A DNA stretch of 64,000 bases from Edwardsiella piscicida. Its GTDB lineage: Bacteria > Pseudomonadota > Gammaproteobacteria > Enterobacterales > Enterobacteriaceae. The translations under genes and the position numbers were made by a program. The DNA lies in the NCBI RefSeq assembly GCF_001896205.1, contig NZ_MPNU01000001.1, forward strand, positions 2,941,467 through 3,005,466, written 5' to 3'. The first letter of the stretch is position 1. Every line of letters starts with the position of its first letter. Positions 19,883 to 28,881 of this stretch are shown here, in pieces. The notes under the pieces are model-generated. The model saw only the letters and a list, made by a program, of their open reading frames with translations, searched no databases and was not told where the DNA came from.

Positions 19883-19897
19883 AAATTCCTCTTTGAC
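19883..19897 (-). promoter_or_regulatory. ChiX small-RNA target in the chiP leader
   Basis: The minus-strand leader reads GTCAAAGAGGAATTT ending 4 bases before the chiP ATG. From memory, E. coli/Salmonella ChiX contains AAATTCCTCTTTGAC (as RNA), the exact reverse complement over 15 bases. The target includes the AGAGGA ribosome site, so pairing would block translation, as known for chiP in those species. The chiX gene itself is not in this window. Confidence 0.7.
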
Positions 19898-20009
19898 TGA
19901 AAAATGCGGCTGGCGGAACAGCGCCCGACCAGGTCGCCAATATCCCCATTGGGGTAAAAGTTATTGGGTGTCTGGGTAAAAAACCCGTTCACTTACTGCA
20001 CTACTAGAC

Positions 20010-20034
20010 TATTTTTCGCGACGCGAATTATCAA
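20010..20034. promoter_or_regulatory. NagC operator candidate, chiP-proximal
   Basis: The core TTCGCGACGCGAA (20015-20027) is a perfect odd-centred palindrome flanked by A/T-rich arms, the general form of NagC (ROK family) operators. It lies about 140 bases upstream of the chiP start. NagC is known to repress chiP in E. coli. Confidence 0.55.
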
Positions 20035-20039
20035 ATGAA

Positions 20040-20244
20040 AAGTAAAAAAGATGTATCAATTTTTGACCGAGTGCACATATTCTTATATTTAGTTACATTG
20101 CGGTATAGTTGGCATTATTAATGAAAAATACCATTAAAAAACAGAGATATATTTGTAATACCATTAGTGATGCTGGGGATGTTTATGGCGGGGAGTACGA
20201 GGCGACTTACTTCATTAATGAATAATTATTACATTACAACACCT
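20040..20244. other. AT-rich intergenic stretch between the two NagC-like boxes
   Basis: About 200 bases that are strikingly A+T-rich against a GC-rich chromosome, with short palindromes such as TTCATTAATGAA (20211-20222) and repeated ATTAATGAA words. No supported gene. It separates two NagC-like boxes whose centres are about 235 bases apart, compatible with repression looping, and may also bind H-NS. Function inferred only. Confidence 0.5.
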
Positions 20245-20267
20245 TATTAATTTGCAACGCGAAATCA
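20245..20267. promoter_or_regulatory. NagC operator candidate, chiP-distal
   Basis: TTATTAATTTGCAACGCGAA then ATC has the half-sites ATTTGC and GCGAAAT around a short centre, resembling the box at 20010-20034. Together they would form a NagC pair controlling chiP. Confidence 0.45.
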
Positions 20268-20362
20268 TCATTTACTATACCCTTAAGCGCACGGCGCCGG
20301 CGCGGGCGTACGCCGCCGCCGAAGACGACGCGCTAGCGCGGGAAGCGTCCCGTCAACGCAGA

Positions 20363-20397
20363 CAAAAAAACGCCACGGACCCGCGGCCCGTGGCGTT
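20363..20397 (-). terminator. Rho-independent terminator of glnS
   Basis: ACGCCACGG and CCGTGGCGT pair (20370-20396). On the minus strand the stem is followed by seven T (20370-20364). It lies about 45 bases after the glnS stop. Confidence 0.85.
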
Positions 20398-20441
20398 GAT
20401 ATTGACAAGCTATCGGCGTACTACGCCGCGCGCCCTATCGT

Positions 20442-22109
20442 TCAGAGCGCCGCTTTGGCCCAGGTATCGCGCAGGCCAACGGTGCGGTTAAACACCAGAT
20501 GTTCGGCGGAGGAGTAGCGACTGTCGGCGCAGAAGTAGCCTTCACGCTCAAACTGGTAGGTCACCCCCGGCACCGCTGCGGCCAGCGTCGGCTCGACGAA
20601 ACCGCGACGAATAACCAGAGACTCAGGGTTAATGGTGGAGAGGAAATCCTCCGCCGCCCCCGGGTTCGCCACGCTGAACAGGCGATCGTACAGGCGGAAC
20701 TCCGCCGGCAGCGCATGGCTGGCGGACACCCAGTGGATCACCCCTTTCACCTTGCGGCCATCCGCCGGATCCTTGCTCAGGGTATCCGCATCGTAGCTGC
20801 AGTAAATGGTGGTGATCTCGCCGTCGGCGTCTTTCTCTACGCGCTCGGCGCGGATCACGTAGGCGTTGCGCAGACGCACCTCTTTGCCCAGCACCAGACG
20901 CTTGTACTGTTTGTTGGCCTCTTCACGGAAGTCGGCGCGATCGATGTACAGTTCGCGGGCAAACGGCACCTCACGGCTGCCCATCTCCGGATTGCTCGGA
21001 TGATTCGGCATGGTCAGCAGCTGTACGCTGTCGGCCGGCAGGTTTTCGATCACCAGGCGCACCGGATCCAGCACCGCCATCGCGCGCGGGGCGTTTTCAT
21101 TGAGATCGTCGCGGATACAGGACTCCAGCGCCGCCATCTCCACGTTGTTGTCCTGCTTGGTCACCCCGATACGGCGGCAGAACTCGCGCACGGCGGCGGC
21201 GCTATAGCCGCGGCGACGCAGACCCGAAATGGTCGGCATACGCGGATCGTCCCAGCCCTCGACAATCTTCTCGCTCACCAGCAGGTTCAGCTTACGCTTG
21301 GACATGATGGCGTATTCCAGGTTCAGGCGCGAAAACTCATACTGACGCGGATGGCACGGAATCGAGATATTATCCAACACCCAGTCGTACAGGCGACGGT
21401 TGTCCTGGAACTCCAGGGTGCACAGGGAGTGCGTGATGCCCTCCAGCGCATCGGAGATGCAGTGGGTAAAGTCGTACATCGGGTAGATGCACCACTTGTT
21501 GCCGGTCTGGTGGTGATCGGCAAACTTAATCCGGTACAGCACCGGATCGCGCATCACGATAAACGGCGACGCCATATCGATCTTGGCGCGCAGGCAGGCG
21601 CTGCCTTCGGCGAACTCGCCCAGACGCATTTTTTCGAACAGCGCCAGGTTCTCTTCAACGCTGCGATCGCGGAACGGGCTATTTTTCCCGGGCGAGGTCA
21701 GGGTGCCGCGGTATTCGCGGATCTGCTCGGCGCTCAGCTCATCCACATAGGCCAGCCCTTTGCCGATCAGCTCCAGGGCGTACTGATGCAGCTGGTCAAA
21801 GTAGTCAGAGGAGTAACGCACCGCGCCGCTCCACTCAAAGCCCAGCCACTGTACGTCGCGCTTGATGGACTCAACGTATTCGATGTCTTCTTTGACCGGG
21901 TTGGTATCATCGAAGCGCAGGTTGCACAGCCCTTGATAGTCTCTGGCGATGCCGAAATTCAGACAGATGGACTTGGCGTGGCCAATGTGCAGGTAGCCGT
22001 TTGGCTCCGGCGGGAAACGGGTATGCACGCTGGTGTGTTTACCGGACGCCAGATCTTCATCGATGATCTGACGGATAAAGTTGGTTGGGCGGGCTTCAGC
22101 CTCACTCAT
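20442..22109 (-). CDS. glnS: Glutaminyl-tRNA synthetase
   Basis: 555 residues (E. coli 554). Class I synthetase with [17 protein letters not shown] (HIGH motif, about 31-47), and AIMSKRKLN as the KMSKS equivalent (about 268-276). It charges tRNA-Gln, four copies of which lie at 31.9-32.5 kb. As in E. coli it sits between nagE and chiP on the same strand; readthrough from nagE into glnS is possible but a terminator stands between them. Confidence 0.98.
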   Translation of the reverse strand: MSEAEARPTNFIRQIIDEDLASGKHTSVHTRFPPEPNGYLHIGHAKSICLNFGIARDYQGLCNLRFDDTNPVKEDIEYVESIKRDVQWLGFEWSGAVRYSSDYFDQLHQYALELIGKGLAYVDELSAEQIREYRGTLTSPGKNSPFRDRSVEENLALFEKMRLGEFAEGSACLRAKIDMASPFIVMRDPVLYRIKFADHHQTGNKWCIYPMYDFTHCISDALEGITHSLCTLEFQDNRRLYDWVLDNISIPCHPRQYEFSRLNLEYAIMSKRKLNLLVSEKIVEGWDDPRMPTISGLRRRGYSAAAVREFCRRIGVTKQDNNVEMAALESCIRDDLNENAPRAMAVLDPVRLVIENLPADSVQLLTMPNHPSNPEMGSREVPFARELYIDRADFREEANKQYKRLVLGKEVRLRNAYVIRAERVEKDADGEITTIYCSYDADTLSKDPADGRKVKGVIHWVSASHALPAEFRLYDRLFSVANPGAAEDFLSTINPESLVIRRGFVEPTLAAAVPGVTYQFEREGYFCADSRYSSAEHLVFNRTVGLRDTWAKAAL

Positions 22110-22269
22110 CTTCTGTTCCTCTATGCCAAAAAACGCGTTCTCATTGTTCCATGATCTAACAACCCTCGGGCGGAAACAACCGTTCTATCGGTAAAATACC
22201 GACGTTTTTTTTGTGATCTCCGCTGACGTGGCGGATAACCGCACCGCGCCACCCCCTTCTCCGGGCGAT

Positions 22270-22301
22270 AAAAAACGGGGAGCCCTTTCGGGCCCCCCGC
22301 C
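22270..22301 (-). terminator. Rho-independent terminator of nagE
   Basis: GGGGAGCCC and GGGCCCCCC pair around TTTC (22277-22299). On the minus strand T residues follow (22275-22270). Confidence 0.75.
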
Positions 22302-22327
22302 GTATGACGCTGCCGTGTGACGGCGCG

Positions 22328-24352
22328 TTACTTGTTCAGAATGGTATACAGCTTGCTCTGACCGGCGACCACCTGCCCGGAGGCCAAGGCCCCCACGCCG
22401 CCAAAGTCATCGATATTGCTGACCACCACCGGGCTTATCATGGAGCGCGCATGGGCGTTCAGGTAGTCCAGATCCATCTCCAGCACCGGCTGGCCGACCT
22501 TCACCACATCCCCCTCTTCCACCAGGCGCTTAAAGCCCTGCCCGTTCAGCGCCACGGTATCGATCCCCATGTGCACCACCACTTCCACACCGTCATCGCT
22601 CTCCAGGCAGAAGGCGTGGTTGGTGTTGAAAATCTTCACCACGGTGCCGCTCGCCGGCGCCACGACCATCTTATCCGTCGGGCGCACCGCCAGACCGTCG
22701 CCGACGGCTTTACTGGCAAACGCCTCGTCCGGCACCTCGCTCAGGGCCACCACCTCACCGGTGATCGGTGATACCAGCGTCGAGTGGACACCGGCGGCGG
22801 CGTTTGGCGTCGCCTGGGCCTTCGCCGCGGGCGCGGTCGGGGCGGCGGCGCTTGCCGCGGCGGCAGGCACCGTGCCCACCGTGCGCATCGCGTTGGCGAT
22901 CTTCTCGGCCACGAAGCCGACGATGATCTGTACGCTGGTCTTGTTCAGGCGGATCACGCCGGAGGCGCCCAGCTTCTTCGCCATCGCTTCGTTGACCAGC
23001 GAGGAGTCCTTCACCGTCAGACGCAGACGGGTGATACAGGCATCGATACCGGTCAGGTTGGCGGAGCCGCCGACGCAGGCGATATACTGGCGAGCCAGCT
23101 CGCTGACGTCCGCATCTTTGGTCAGATCCAGATCTTCATCGTTGCCATCGGCCTCTTCACCCGCGCCGCTCAGCTCACGCCCCGGCGTCATCAGGTTGAA
23201 TTTGGTGATGGTGAAACGGAACACCACGTAGTAGATAACGAAGAAGACCAGCCCCTGCGGGATCAGCATATACCAGTGCGTCGCCAGCGGGTTACGGGAC
23301 TGCAGCGCCATATCCACCAGGCCGGCGCTGAAGCCGAAGCCGGAGATCCAGTGCATGCTGGCCGCGATAAAGACGGAGATACCGGTCAGGATGGCGTGCA
23401 GCACGTACAGCACCGGCGCCACGAACATGAAGGAGAACTCCAGCGGCTCGGTGATCCCGGTAAAGAAGGCGGCAAACGCGGCGGCCAGCATGATACCGGC
23501 GACCTTCGCCTTGTTCTCCGGACGGGCGCAGTGATAGATGGCCAGCGCCGCACCCGGCAGACCGAACATCATGATCGGGAAGAAGCCAGCCTGATAGCGA
23601 CCGGTGATACCGACCACCGCCTTGCCGCTCTCGATGGACTGGGCGCCGCCCAGGAAGTTCGGAATATCGTTAATGCCGGCGACGTCAAACCAGAACACGG
23701 AGTTCAGGGCATGGTGCAGACCGACCGGGATCAGCAGACGGTTAAAGAAGGCATACACGCCGGCCCCCACGGAGCCCAGCTTCTGGATATGCTCACCGAA
23801 GTTCACCAGACCGTTAAAGATTACCGGCCAGATATACATCAGGATAAAGGCCAGAATGATCATCAGGAACGAGGTCAGGATCGGCACCAGACGGCGGCCG
23901 CTGAAGAAGGAGAGCGCCTTGGGCAGCTCAACGCTGCTATAGCGGTTATACAGTTCGGCCGAGATGATACCGACCAGGATACCGATAAACTGGTTATTGA
24001 TCTTACCGAAGGCGGCAGGAACCTGATCCACAGGAATCTTCTGGATCATCGCCACCGCGGCGGGTGAACACAGGGTGGTCACCACCAAGAAACCGACAAA
24101 GCCGGCCAGCGCCGCCGCGCCGTCTTTATCTTTGGACATACCGTAAGCGACACCAATGGCAAACAGCACCGACATATTATCGATGATGGCTGAGCCCGAC
24201 TTGATGAAGAACGCCGCCAGTGCGTTGTCTCCCCCCCAGCCGACCGGGTCGATCCAATAACCGACGCCCATTAGTATTGCTGCGGCCGGTAGCGTCGCTA
24301 CCGGCACCATCAGCGCGCGGCCTACCTTTTGCAAATAACCGAGAATACTCAC
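22328..24352 (-). CDS. nagE: NagE, GlcNAc-specific PTS enzyme IICBA
   Basis: 674 residues (E. coli 648). The N-terminal IIC domain has about ten membrane segments and a HALNSVFWFDVAGINDIPNF loop. The IIB domain carries GIDACITRLRL with the phospho-Cys near residue 439. An Ala/Pro-rich linker follows. The C-terminal IIA domain has EVVVHMGIDTVALNG with the active His near 594. It imports GlcNAc and releases GlcNAc-6-phosphate. The start is GTG at 24352 (after GGGGAAAT), as in E. coli. Divergent from nagB across a shared control region. Confidence 0.97.
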   Translation of the reverse strand: MSILGYLQKVGRALMVPVATLPAAAILMGVGYWIDPVGWGGDNALAAFFIKSGSAIIDNMSVLFAIGVAYGMSKDKDGAAALAGFVGFLVVTTLCSPAAVAMIQKIPVDQVPAAFGKINNQFIGILVGIISAELYNRYSSVELPKALSFFSGRRLVPILTSFLMIILAFILMYIWPVIFNGLVNFGEHIQKLGSVGAGVYAFFNRLLIPVGLHHALNSVFWFDVAGINDIPNFLGGAQSIESGKAVVGITGRYQAGFFPIMMFGLPGAALAIYHCARPENKAKVAGIMLAAAFAAFFTGITEPLEFSFMFVAPVLYVLHAILTGISVFIAASMHWISGFGFSAGLVDMALQSRNPLATHWYMLIPQGLVFFVIYYVVFRFTITKFNLMTPGRELSGAGEEADGNDEDLDLTKDADVSELARQYIACVGGSANLTGIDACITRLRLTVKDSSLVNEAMAKKLGASGVIRLNKTSVQIIVGFVAEKIANAMRTVGTVPAAAASAAAPTAPAAKAQATPNAAAGVHSTLVSPITGEVVALSEVPDEAFASKAVGDGLAVRPTDKMVVAPASGTVVKIFNTNHAFCLESDDGVEVVVHMGIDTVALNGQGFKRLVEEGDVVKVGQPVLEMDLDYLNAHARSMISPVVVSNIDDFGGVGALASGQVVAGQSKLYTILNK

Positions 24353-24456
24353 ATTTCCCCCTATTGGACCTACAATGCAAAGGGCACTGCCGGTCTCATC
24401 ATCACTGATTTGGCTATATTGTTAACTGTATGGACTACAGTTTGGAGTGTAAAAAA

Positions 24457-24480
24457 ATTATTTTTCTCCGCAAATTAAAA
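24457..24480. promoter_or_regulatory. NagC operator candidate, nagE side
   Basis: ATTATTTTTCTCCGCAAATT then AAAA has A/T-rich arms around a CG-containing centre, as NagC boxes do, and lies about 105 bases upstream of the nagE start. In E. coli NagC binds one site at each of nagE and nagB and loops the DNA between them. Confidence 0.5.
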
Positions 24481-24488
24481 CCTCCTGA

Positions 24489-24508
24489 TTTGTGATAACT
24501 ATCACCAA
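24489..24508. promoter_or_regulatory. CRP site in the nagE-nagB intergenic region
   Basis: TGTGATAACTATCACC fits TGTGA-N6-TCACA with a single mismatch. It lies between the two NagC-like boxes, as the activating CRP-cAMP site does in E. coli nagE-nagB. Confidence 0.65.
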
Positions 24509-24549
24509 TAACTGGTGAAAAGTTGTCTGTATGCTGGCTATCCCTGAAA

Positions 24550-24573
24550 ACTTATTTTATCATTCGAAAAATC
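24550..24573. promoter_or_regulatory. NagC operator candidate, nagB side
   Basis: ACTTATTTTATCATTCGAAA then AATC closely matches my recollection of the E. coli nagB operator region (TTATTTTATCATTCAAAAAA). It lies about 105-130 bases before nagB and about 93 bases from the nagE-side box. Confidence 0.6.
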
Positions 24574-24677
24574 GATCGGCGCGGTAGGCTCCTTCGCAGG
24601 AGAGCCGGGAGCCAATGGGTCATCACCGGCGCCGAACCCGCTTTTCGTTCAGTTTCCCGTTTTGTAAAAGGTGCCCT

Positions 24678-25478
24678 ATGAGACTTATTCCGCTGCATAA
24701 CGCGACCGACGTTGGCCTGTGGTCTGCCCGCCATATCGTTAAGCGCATCAACGCGTTCAAGCCTACCGCCGAGCGCCCGTTTGTTCTGGGTCTGCCGACC
24801 GGTAGCACCCCCCTGCAAACCTATAAGCGCCTGATCGAACTCTATCAGGCCGGTGAAGTGAGCTTCCGCCACGTCGTCACCTTTAATATGGATGAATACG
24901 TTGGTCTGGCAGAATCACACCCGGAAAGCTATCACAGCTTTATGTATAATAACTTCTTCAACCACATTGATATTCAGAAAGAAAATATCAATTTGTTAAA
25001 TGGTAACGCGCCGGACGTGGACGCCGAGTGCCGCCGCTACGAAGAGAAGATCCGCGCCTATGGCAAGATCAATCTGTTCATGGGCGGCGTTGGCAACGAC
25101 GGACATATCGCCTTCAACGAACCGGCCTCTTCGCTGGCTTCGCGCACCCGGATCAAGACCCTGACCGAAGATACCCGCATCGCCAACTCCCGCTTCTTCA
25201 ACGGCGACATCAGTCTGGTACCGAAGTATGCGCTGACCGTCGGCGTGGGCACCCTGCTGGACGCGGAAGAGGTGATGATCCTGGTAACCGGTCACGCCAA
25301 ATCCCTGGCGCTGCAGGCCGCGGTCGAGGGCAGCGTCAACCATATGTGGACCATCAGCGCCCTGCAGCTGCATCCCAAGTCCGTGGTGGTCTGCGATCAG
25401 CCGGCGACCATGGAGCTGAAGGTTAAAACCGTTAACTATTTCCGCGAGCTCGAAGCGGAAAATATGAAAGATCTCTGA
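24678..25478 (+). CDS. nagB: Glucosamine-6-phosphate deaminase
   Basis: 266 residues, the E. coli length. It converts GlcN-6-phosphate to fructose-6-phosphate and ammonia. [20 protein letters not shown] opens the protein; [14 protein letters not shown] is the phosphate-binding region; NMDEYVGL holds the active-site Asp; and [17 protein letters not shown] carries the catalytic Asp-His. First gene of nagBAC, 22 bases before nagA, with NagC and CRP sites upstream. An upstream in-frame extension has no ribosome site and is not used. Confidence 0.98.
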   Translation: MRLIPLHNATDVGLWSARHIVKRINAFKPTAERPFVLGLPTGSTPLQTYKRLIELYQAGEVSFRHVVTFNMDEYVGLAESHPESYHSFMYNNFFNHIDIQKENINLLNGNAPDVDAECRRYEEKIRAYGKINLFMGGVGNDGHIAFNEPASSLASRTRIKTLTEDTRIANSRFFNGDISLVPKYALTVGVGTLLDAEEVMILVTGHAKSLALQAAVEGSVNHMWTISALQLHPKSVVVCDQPATMELKVKTVNYFRELEAENMKDL

Positions 25479-25500
25479 TAATTACGTCCGGGGGAATGTG

Positions 25501-26655
25501 ATGTACGCCTTAACTCACTGTCGGATTTATACCGGCCACGATATTCTTGACGACCATGCTGTGGTGATCGCCAATGGTTTAATTGAAAAAATCTGTCCCG
25601 AGGCTGCGCTCGCACCGGATATCGCCACCCGCGATCTGGGCGGCGCCATCCTGGCCCCCGGCTTTATCGACGTTCAGCTCAACGGCTGCGGCGGCGTGCA
25701 GTTTAACGACAGCGAAGAGGCCGTCAGCGAGCAGACGCTGGAGATCATGCAGCGCGCCAACGAACGCGCCGGCTGCACCAGCTACCTGCCGACGCTGATC
25801 ACCTGCAGCGACGCCATGATGCAGCGCGGTATTACGGTGATGCAGTCCTACCTGCGTCGCCACCGTAACCAGGCGCTGGGGCTGCATATTGAAGGGCCCT
25901 ATATCAGCCTGGAGAAAAAGGGCACCCATAACCCGCGCTATATCCGCCGCCCGGATAGCGCCATGCTCGACTTTATCTGCAGCCACGCCGAGGCCGTCGT
26001 CAAGGTGACCATGGCGCCGGAGATGAGCGACGACGCGGCCATTCAACAGCTGCGCGCCGCCGGGATCGTGGTCTCCGCCGGCCACTCCAACGCCAGCTAC
26101 GAAGAGGCGCGCCGCGGCTTCGCCGCCGGAATGCGCTTTGCCACCCACCTCTACAATGCGATGCCGGCGATCAGCGGCCGCGCGCCGGGGCTGATGGGCG
26201 CCATCTTCGACACCCCAGAGGTGTATACCGGCATCATCGCCGACGGCCACCACGTGGCCTGGCCGAACATCCGCATGGCGAAAAAGCTCAAGGGCGACCA
26301 CCTGGTGCTGGTCACCGACGCCACCGCGCCGGCGGGTTCAGACATTGACAGCTTCATTTTCGCGGGGAAAACAGTATATTACCGCAATGGGCTGGTAGTA
26401 GATGAAAATGGTACGCTGAGCGGATCGGCGCTGACCATGATAGAGGCGGTGCAAAACAGCGTTGAGCACGTCGGCATTGCGCTGGATGAAGCCCTGCGCA
26501 TGGCCACCCTCTATCCGGCGCGCGCCATCGGCGTCGCGCAGCGACTGGGCAGCATCGAACCGGGTAAGGTCGCCAACCTGACGGCGTTTACCCGCGACTT
26601 CCAGGTAACCACGACCATCGTTAACGGCGAAACCGTCTACCAACGCGGCGGTTGA
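25501..26655 (+). CDS. nagA: N-acetylglucosamine-6-phosphate deacetylase
   Basis: 384 residues (E. coli 382). Amidohydrolase fold; it makes GlcN-6-phosphate and acetate. Motifs: [16 protein letters not shown] (about 55-70), [10 protein letters not shown] with the metal-binding Glu, [12 protein letters not shown] and [11 protein letters not shown] with metal/substrate His residues, and [11 protein letters not shown] with the catalytic Asp. The ATG at 25501 matches the family N-terminus [13 protein letters not shown]; a GTG one codon earlier is possible. A GGGGGAATG ribosome site precedes it. Confidence 0.97.
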   Translation: MYALTHCRIYTGHDILDDHAVVIANGLIEKICPEAALAPDIATRDLGGAILAPGFIDVQLNGCGGVQFNDSEEAVSEQTLEIMQRANERAGCTSYLPTLITCSDAMMQRGITVMQSYLRRHRNQALGLHIEGPYISLEKKGTHNPRYIRRPDSAMLDFICSHAEAVVKVTMAPEMSDDAAIQQLRAAGIVVSAGHSNASYEEARRGFAAGMRFATHLYNAMPAISGRAPGLMGAIFDTPEVYTGIIADGHHVAWPNIRMAKKLKGDHLVLVTDATAPAGSDIDSFIFAGKTVYYRNGLVVDENGTLSGSALTMIEAVQNSVEHVGIALDEALRMATLYPARAIGVAQRLGSIEPGKVANLTAFTRDFQVTTTIVNGETVYQRGG

Positions 26656-26680
26656 ATGACAACACACAGGTGAGAGAGTG

Positions 26681-27907
26681 ATGGCCACTGGCGGACAGGG
26701 ACAAATTGGTAACGTCGATCTGGTAAAGCAGCTGAACAGCGCGGCGGTCTACCGCCTGATCGATCAGCAGGGGCCGATCTCTCGAATTCAGATTGCTGAA
26801 TACAGCCAGCTGGCCCCCGCCAGCGTCACCAAGATCACCCGCCAGCTGCTGGAGCGCGGGCTGATCAAAGAGGTCGATCAGCAGGCCTCCACCGGCGGGC
26901 GGCGTGCCATCTCCATCGTCACCGAGACGCGCCGCTTCCAGGCGATCGCTATTCGCCTGGGCCGCTATGACGCCACCATCACCCTGTATGACCTCAGCGG
27001 CAAGGCGCTGGCGGAGACCCACTACCCGCTGCCGCAGCGCACCCAGGAGACCGTCGAGCACGCCCTGTTTCAGGCCATCGACCACTTCATTAACGATTAC
27101 CAGCGCAAAATCCGCGAGCTTATCGCCATCGCCCTGATGCTGCCCGGCCTGGTCGATCCAGATCTCGGTATCGTCCGCTACATGCCGCACATCACGGTCA
27201 GCGACTGGCCACTGGTTGAACGCCTAGAGGCGCGCTTCCGCCTGGCCTGCTTTATCGGTCACGATATTCGCAGCCTGGCGCTGGCCGAACACTACTTCGG
27301 CGCCAGCCGCGACTGCCGGGACTCGATCCTGGTGCGACTGCACCGCGGCACCGGCGCCGGGATCATCGTCGATGAGAACATCTTTCTCGGCAGCAACGGC
27401 AACGTCGGGGAGATCGGGCATATCCAGATAGATCCGCTGGGAGAGCGCTGCCACTGCGGCAACTTTGGCTGTCTGGAGACCGTGGCGGCCAATGCGGCTA
27501 TCGAACAGCATACCCGCCGCCTGCTGGAGCAGGGCTACCCCAGCAGCCTGACGGTCGACGGCTGCACCATCAACGCCATTTGTCGGGCCGCCAACCGCGG
27601 CGATAGCTTAGCCGTCGAGGTGATTGAACGGGTCGGACGCTACCTGGGGCGCGCTATCGCCATCACCATCAACCTGTTCAATCCCCAGAAGATCGTCATC
27701 GCCGGTGAGATAACCGACGCGAGCAAGATCCTGCTGCCGGCCATCGCGCGCTGCATTCAAACCCAGACGCTGAAAAACTTTCGCCATAATCTGCCGGTGG
27801 TCACCTCCGAGCTCGACCACCGCTCCGCCATCGGCGCCTTTGCGCTGGTCAAGCGCGCCATGCTGAACGGCGTGCTGCTGCAGCGTCTGCTGGAGCATCA
27901 CCACTGA
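26681..27907 (+). CDS. nagC: NagC, ROK-family repressor of GlcNAc and chitosugar genes
   Basis: 408 residues. N-terminal winged helix (SRIQIAEYSQLAPASVTKIT, about 30-50) followed by the sugar-kinase-like ROK domain with LVRLHRGTGAGIIVDE and the zinc motif CHCGNFGCLE (near 260). GlcNAc-6-phosphate is the inducer. Predicted targets in this window are nagE/nagBAC and chiP-chiQ-chb. ATG at 26681 follows GTG at 26678; GAGAGAG precedes both. Last gene of nagBAC here: nagD is cut off from it by an inverted gene. Confidence 0.97.
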   Translation: MATGGQGQIGNVDLVKQLNSAAVYRLIDQQGPISRIQIAEYSQLAPASVTKITRQLLERGLIKEVDQQASTGGRRAISIVTETRRFQAIAIRLGRYDATITLYDLSGKALAETHYPLPQRTQETVEHALFQAIDHFINDYQRKIRELIAIALMLPGLVDPDLGIVRYMPHITVSDWPLVERLEARFRLACFIGHDIRSLALAEHYFGASRDCRDSILVRLHRGTGAGIIVDENIFLGSNGNVGEIGHIQIDPLGERCHCGNFGCLETVAANAAIEQHTRRLLEQGYPSSLTVDGCTINAICRAANRGDSLAVEVIERVGRYLGRAIAITINLFNPQKIVIAGEITDASKILLPAIARCIQTQTLKNFRHNLPVVTSELDHRSAIGAFALVKRAMLNGVLLQRLLEHHH

Positions 27908-27926
27908 GCCGCGTACGACGCGTCGG

Positions 27927-28694
27927 TTATACCAGGGGCTGCAGCGCGATAGCGATCCGGCTACGCTCGCGGCCGGTGCTCTTTTTATGGAAAAAGATCG
28001 CCGCGTCGCTGACCTCGGACAGCGCCTGCACGTGTGTGCCGCCGCAGGGGATCAGCGTCTCACCATAGCGCCAATAGAAAAGGCTGTCCGTCTCCGGCGC
28101 CGACTCTACCGCCAGAGGGTGCGCCTGCGCCAGCAGGTCGCGGGTATGGGCCTGAATAGCGCAGAAGTCATCCTCGCTCAGCTTTTTATCCAGCGAGAAC
28201 ACCGCCTTCTGCGCATCGATGGTGCACCCCTTAATGCCGATGCCGGCGCTGAAGTAGCGGTTAACGGCGGAGAACAGAAAGTGCGCCAGCGTATGGTGAC
28301 GCATGATGGCGTAGCGCCGCGGCCAGTCGATCTGCATGATAACGCGGTCGCCGGGCTGCAGATCCGGCGCATAGGCCAGGCGGTGGACGATCCGCGTCTC
28401 CACGGCCACCAGCGGAACGTTGACCCCCTCACGCTTGATATACAGCTTATGCCCCAGCTTGTGCTGCACATCGACCACCGGGCAAGGCGTCCCGCCCGCG
28501 GCGGAGACGATCGCCCCAACGTCGCACACCTGTCCCCCCGACTCGGCATAGAAGATGGTCCTATCGAACACCGCCAGATCGTTTTCAAGGTACAGCAGCG
28601 TGGCTTCCAGGCGGGTCAGGTAGGGCTCCTGGTTATATACCCGCTGCGTCGCCGGCTGCGCATAGACGCGGTCACGGTCATAGTGAAATTCCAT
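27927..28694 (-). CDS. AlaX-type alanyl-tRNA editing protein
   Basis: 255 residues. It matches the second and third parts of the AlaRS editing domain: FYAESGGQVCDVGAIV (about 49-64), the zinc motif HHTLAHFLFSAV (HxxxH, about 135-139), and CGGTHVQALSEV near residue 220. Free-standing AlaX proteins hydrolyse Ser- or Gly-tRNA-Ala. There is no synthetase domain. It is convergent with nagC and separates nagC from nagD, a position where E. coli has no gene. The start at 28694 (MEFHYDRDRVY) has GAGGA 5-6 bases upstream; an in-frame ATG at 28706 is an alternative. Confidence 0.85.
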   Translation of the reverse strand: MEFHYDRDRVYAQPATQRVYNQEPYLTRLEATLLYLENDLAVFDRTIFYAESGGQVCDVGAIVSAAGGTPCPVVDVQHKLGHKLYIKREGVNVPLVAVETRIVHRLAYAPDLQPGDRVIMQIDWPRRYAIMRHHTLAHFLFSAVNRYFSAGIGIKGCTIDAQKAVFSLDKKLSEDDFCAIQAHTRDLLAQAHPLAVESAPETDSLFYWRYGETLIPCGGTHVQALSEVSDAAIFFHKKSTGRERSRIAIALQPLV

Positions 28695-28829
28695 ATTCGT
28701 CCTCATTTATCCTGATCAGGGTATCCCCGCACGTACCTCCCTCTGACTCTACCCCAGTGGACCGGCGACTGCACCCCCTGATTGCCGCCATCCGGCCCAG
28801 CGTGAAGCAGGCGATAATGCGCTCAGCCG

Positions 28830-28838
28830 TGGTATAGT
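28830..28838 (+). promoter_or_regulatory. Extended -10 promoter candidate for nagD
   Basis: TGGTATAGT forms an extended -10 element 43 bases before the nagD ATG. nagD needs a local promoter here because an inverted gene separates it from nagBAC. Confidence 0.4.
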
Positions 28839-28881
28839 CTTTAGCTGCATTAACTGCATTATCAACGAGAAGCTCTCAGCT

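Noticed and set aside
20170-20250. 26-codon frame in the chiP-glnS gap
   Set aside because: No ribosome site, lies in AT-rich control DNA, and its end runs into a NagC-like box.
20252-20491. 79-codon plus-strand frame before the glnS 3' end
   Set aside because: Runs through the glnS terminator and into glnS; unlikely to be coding.
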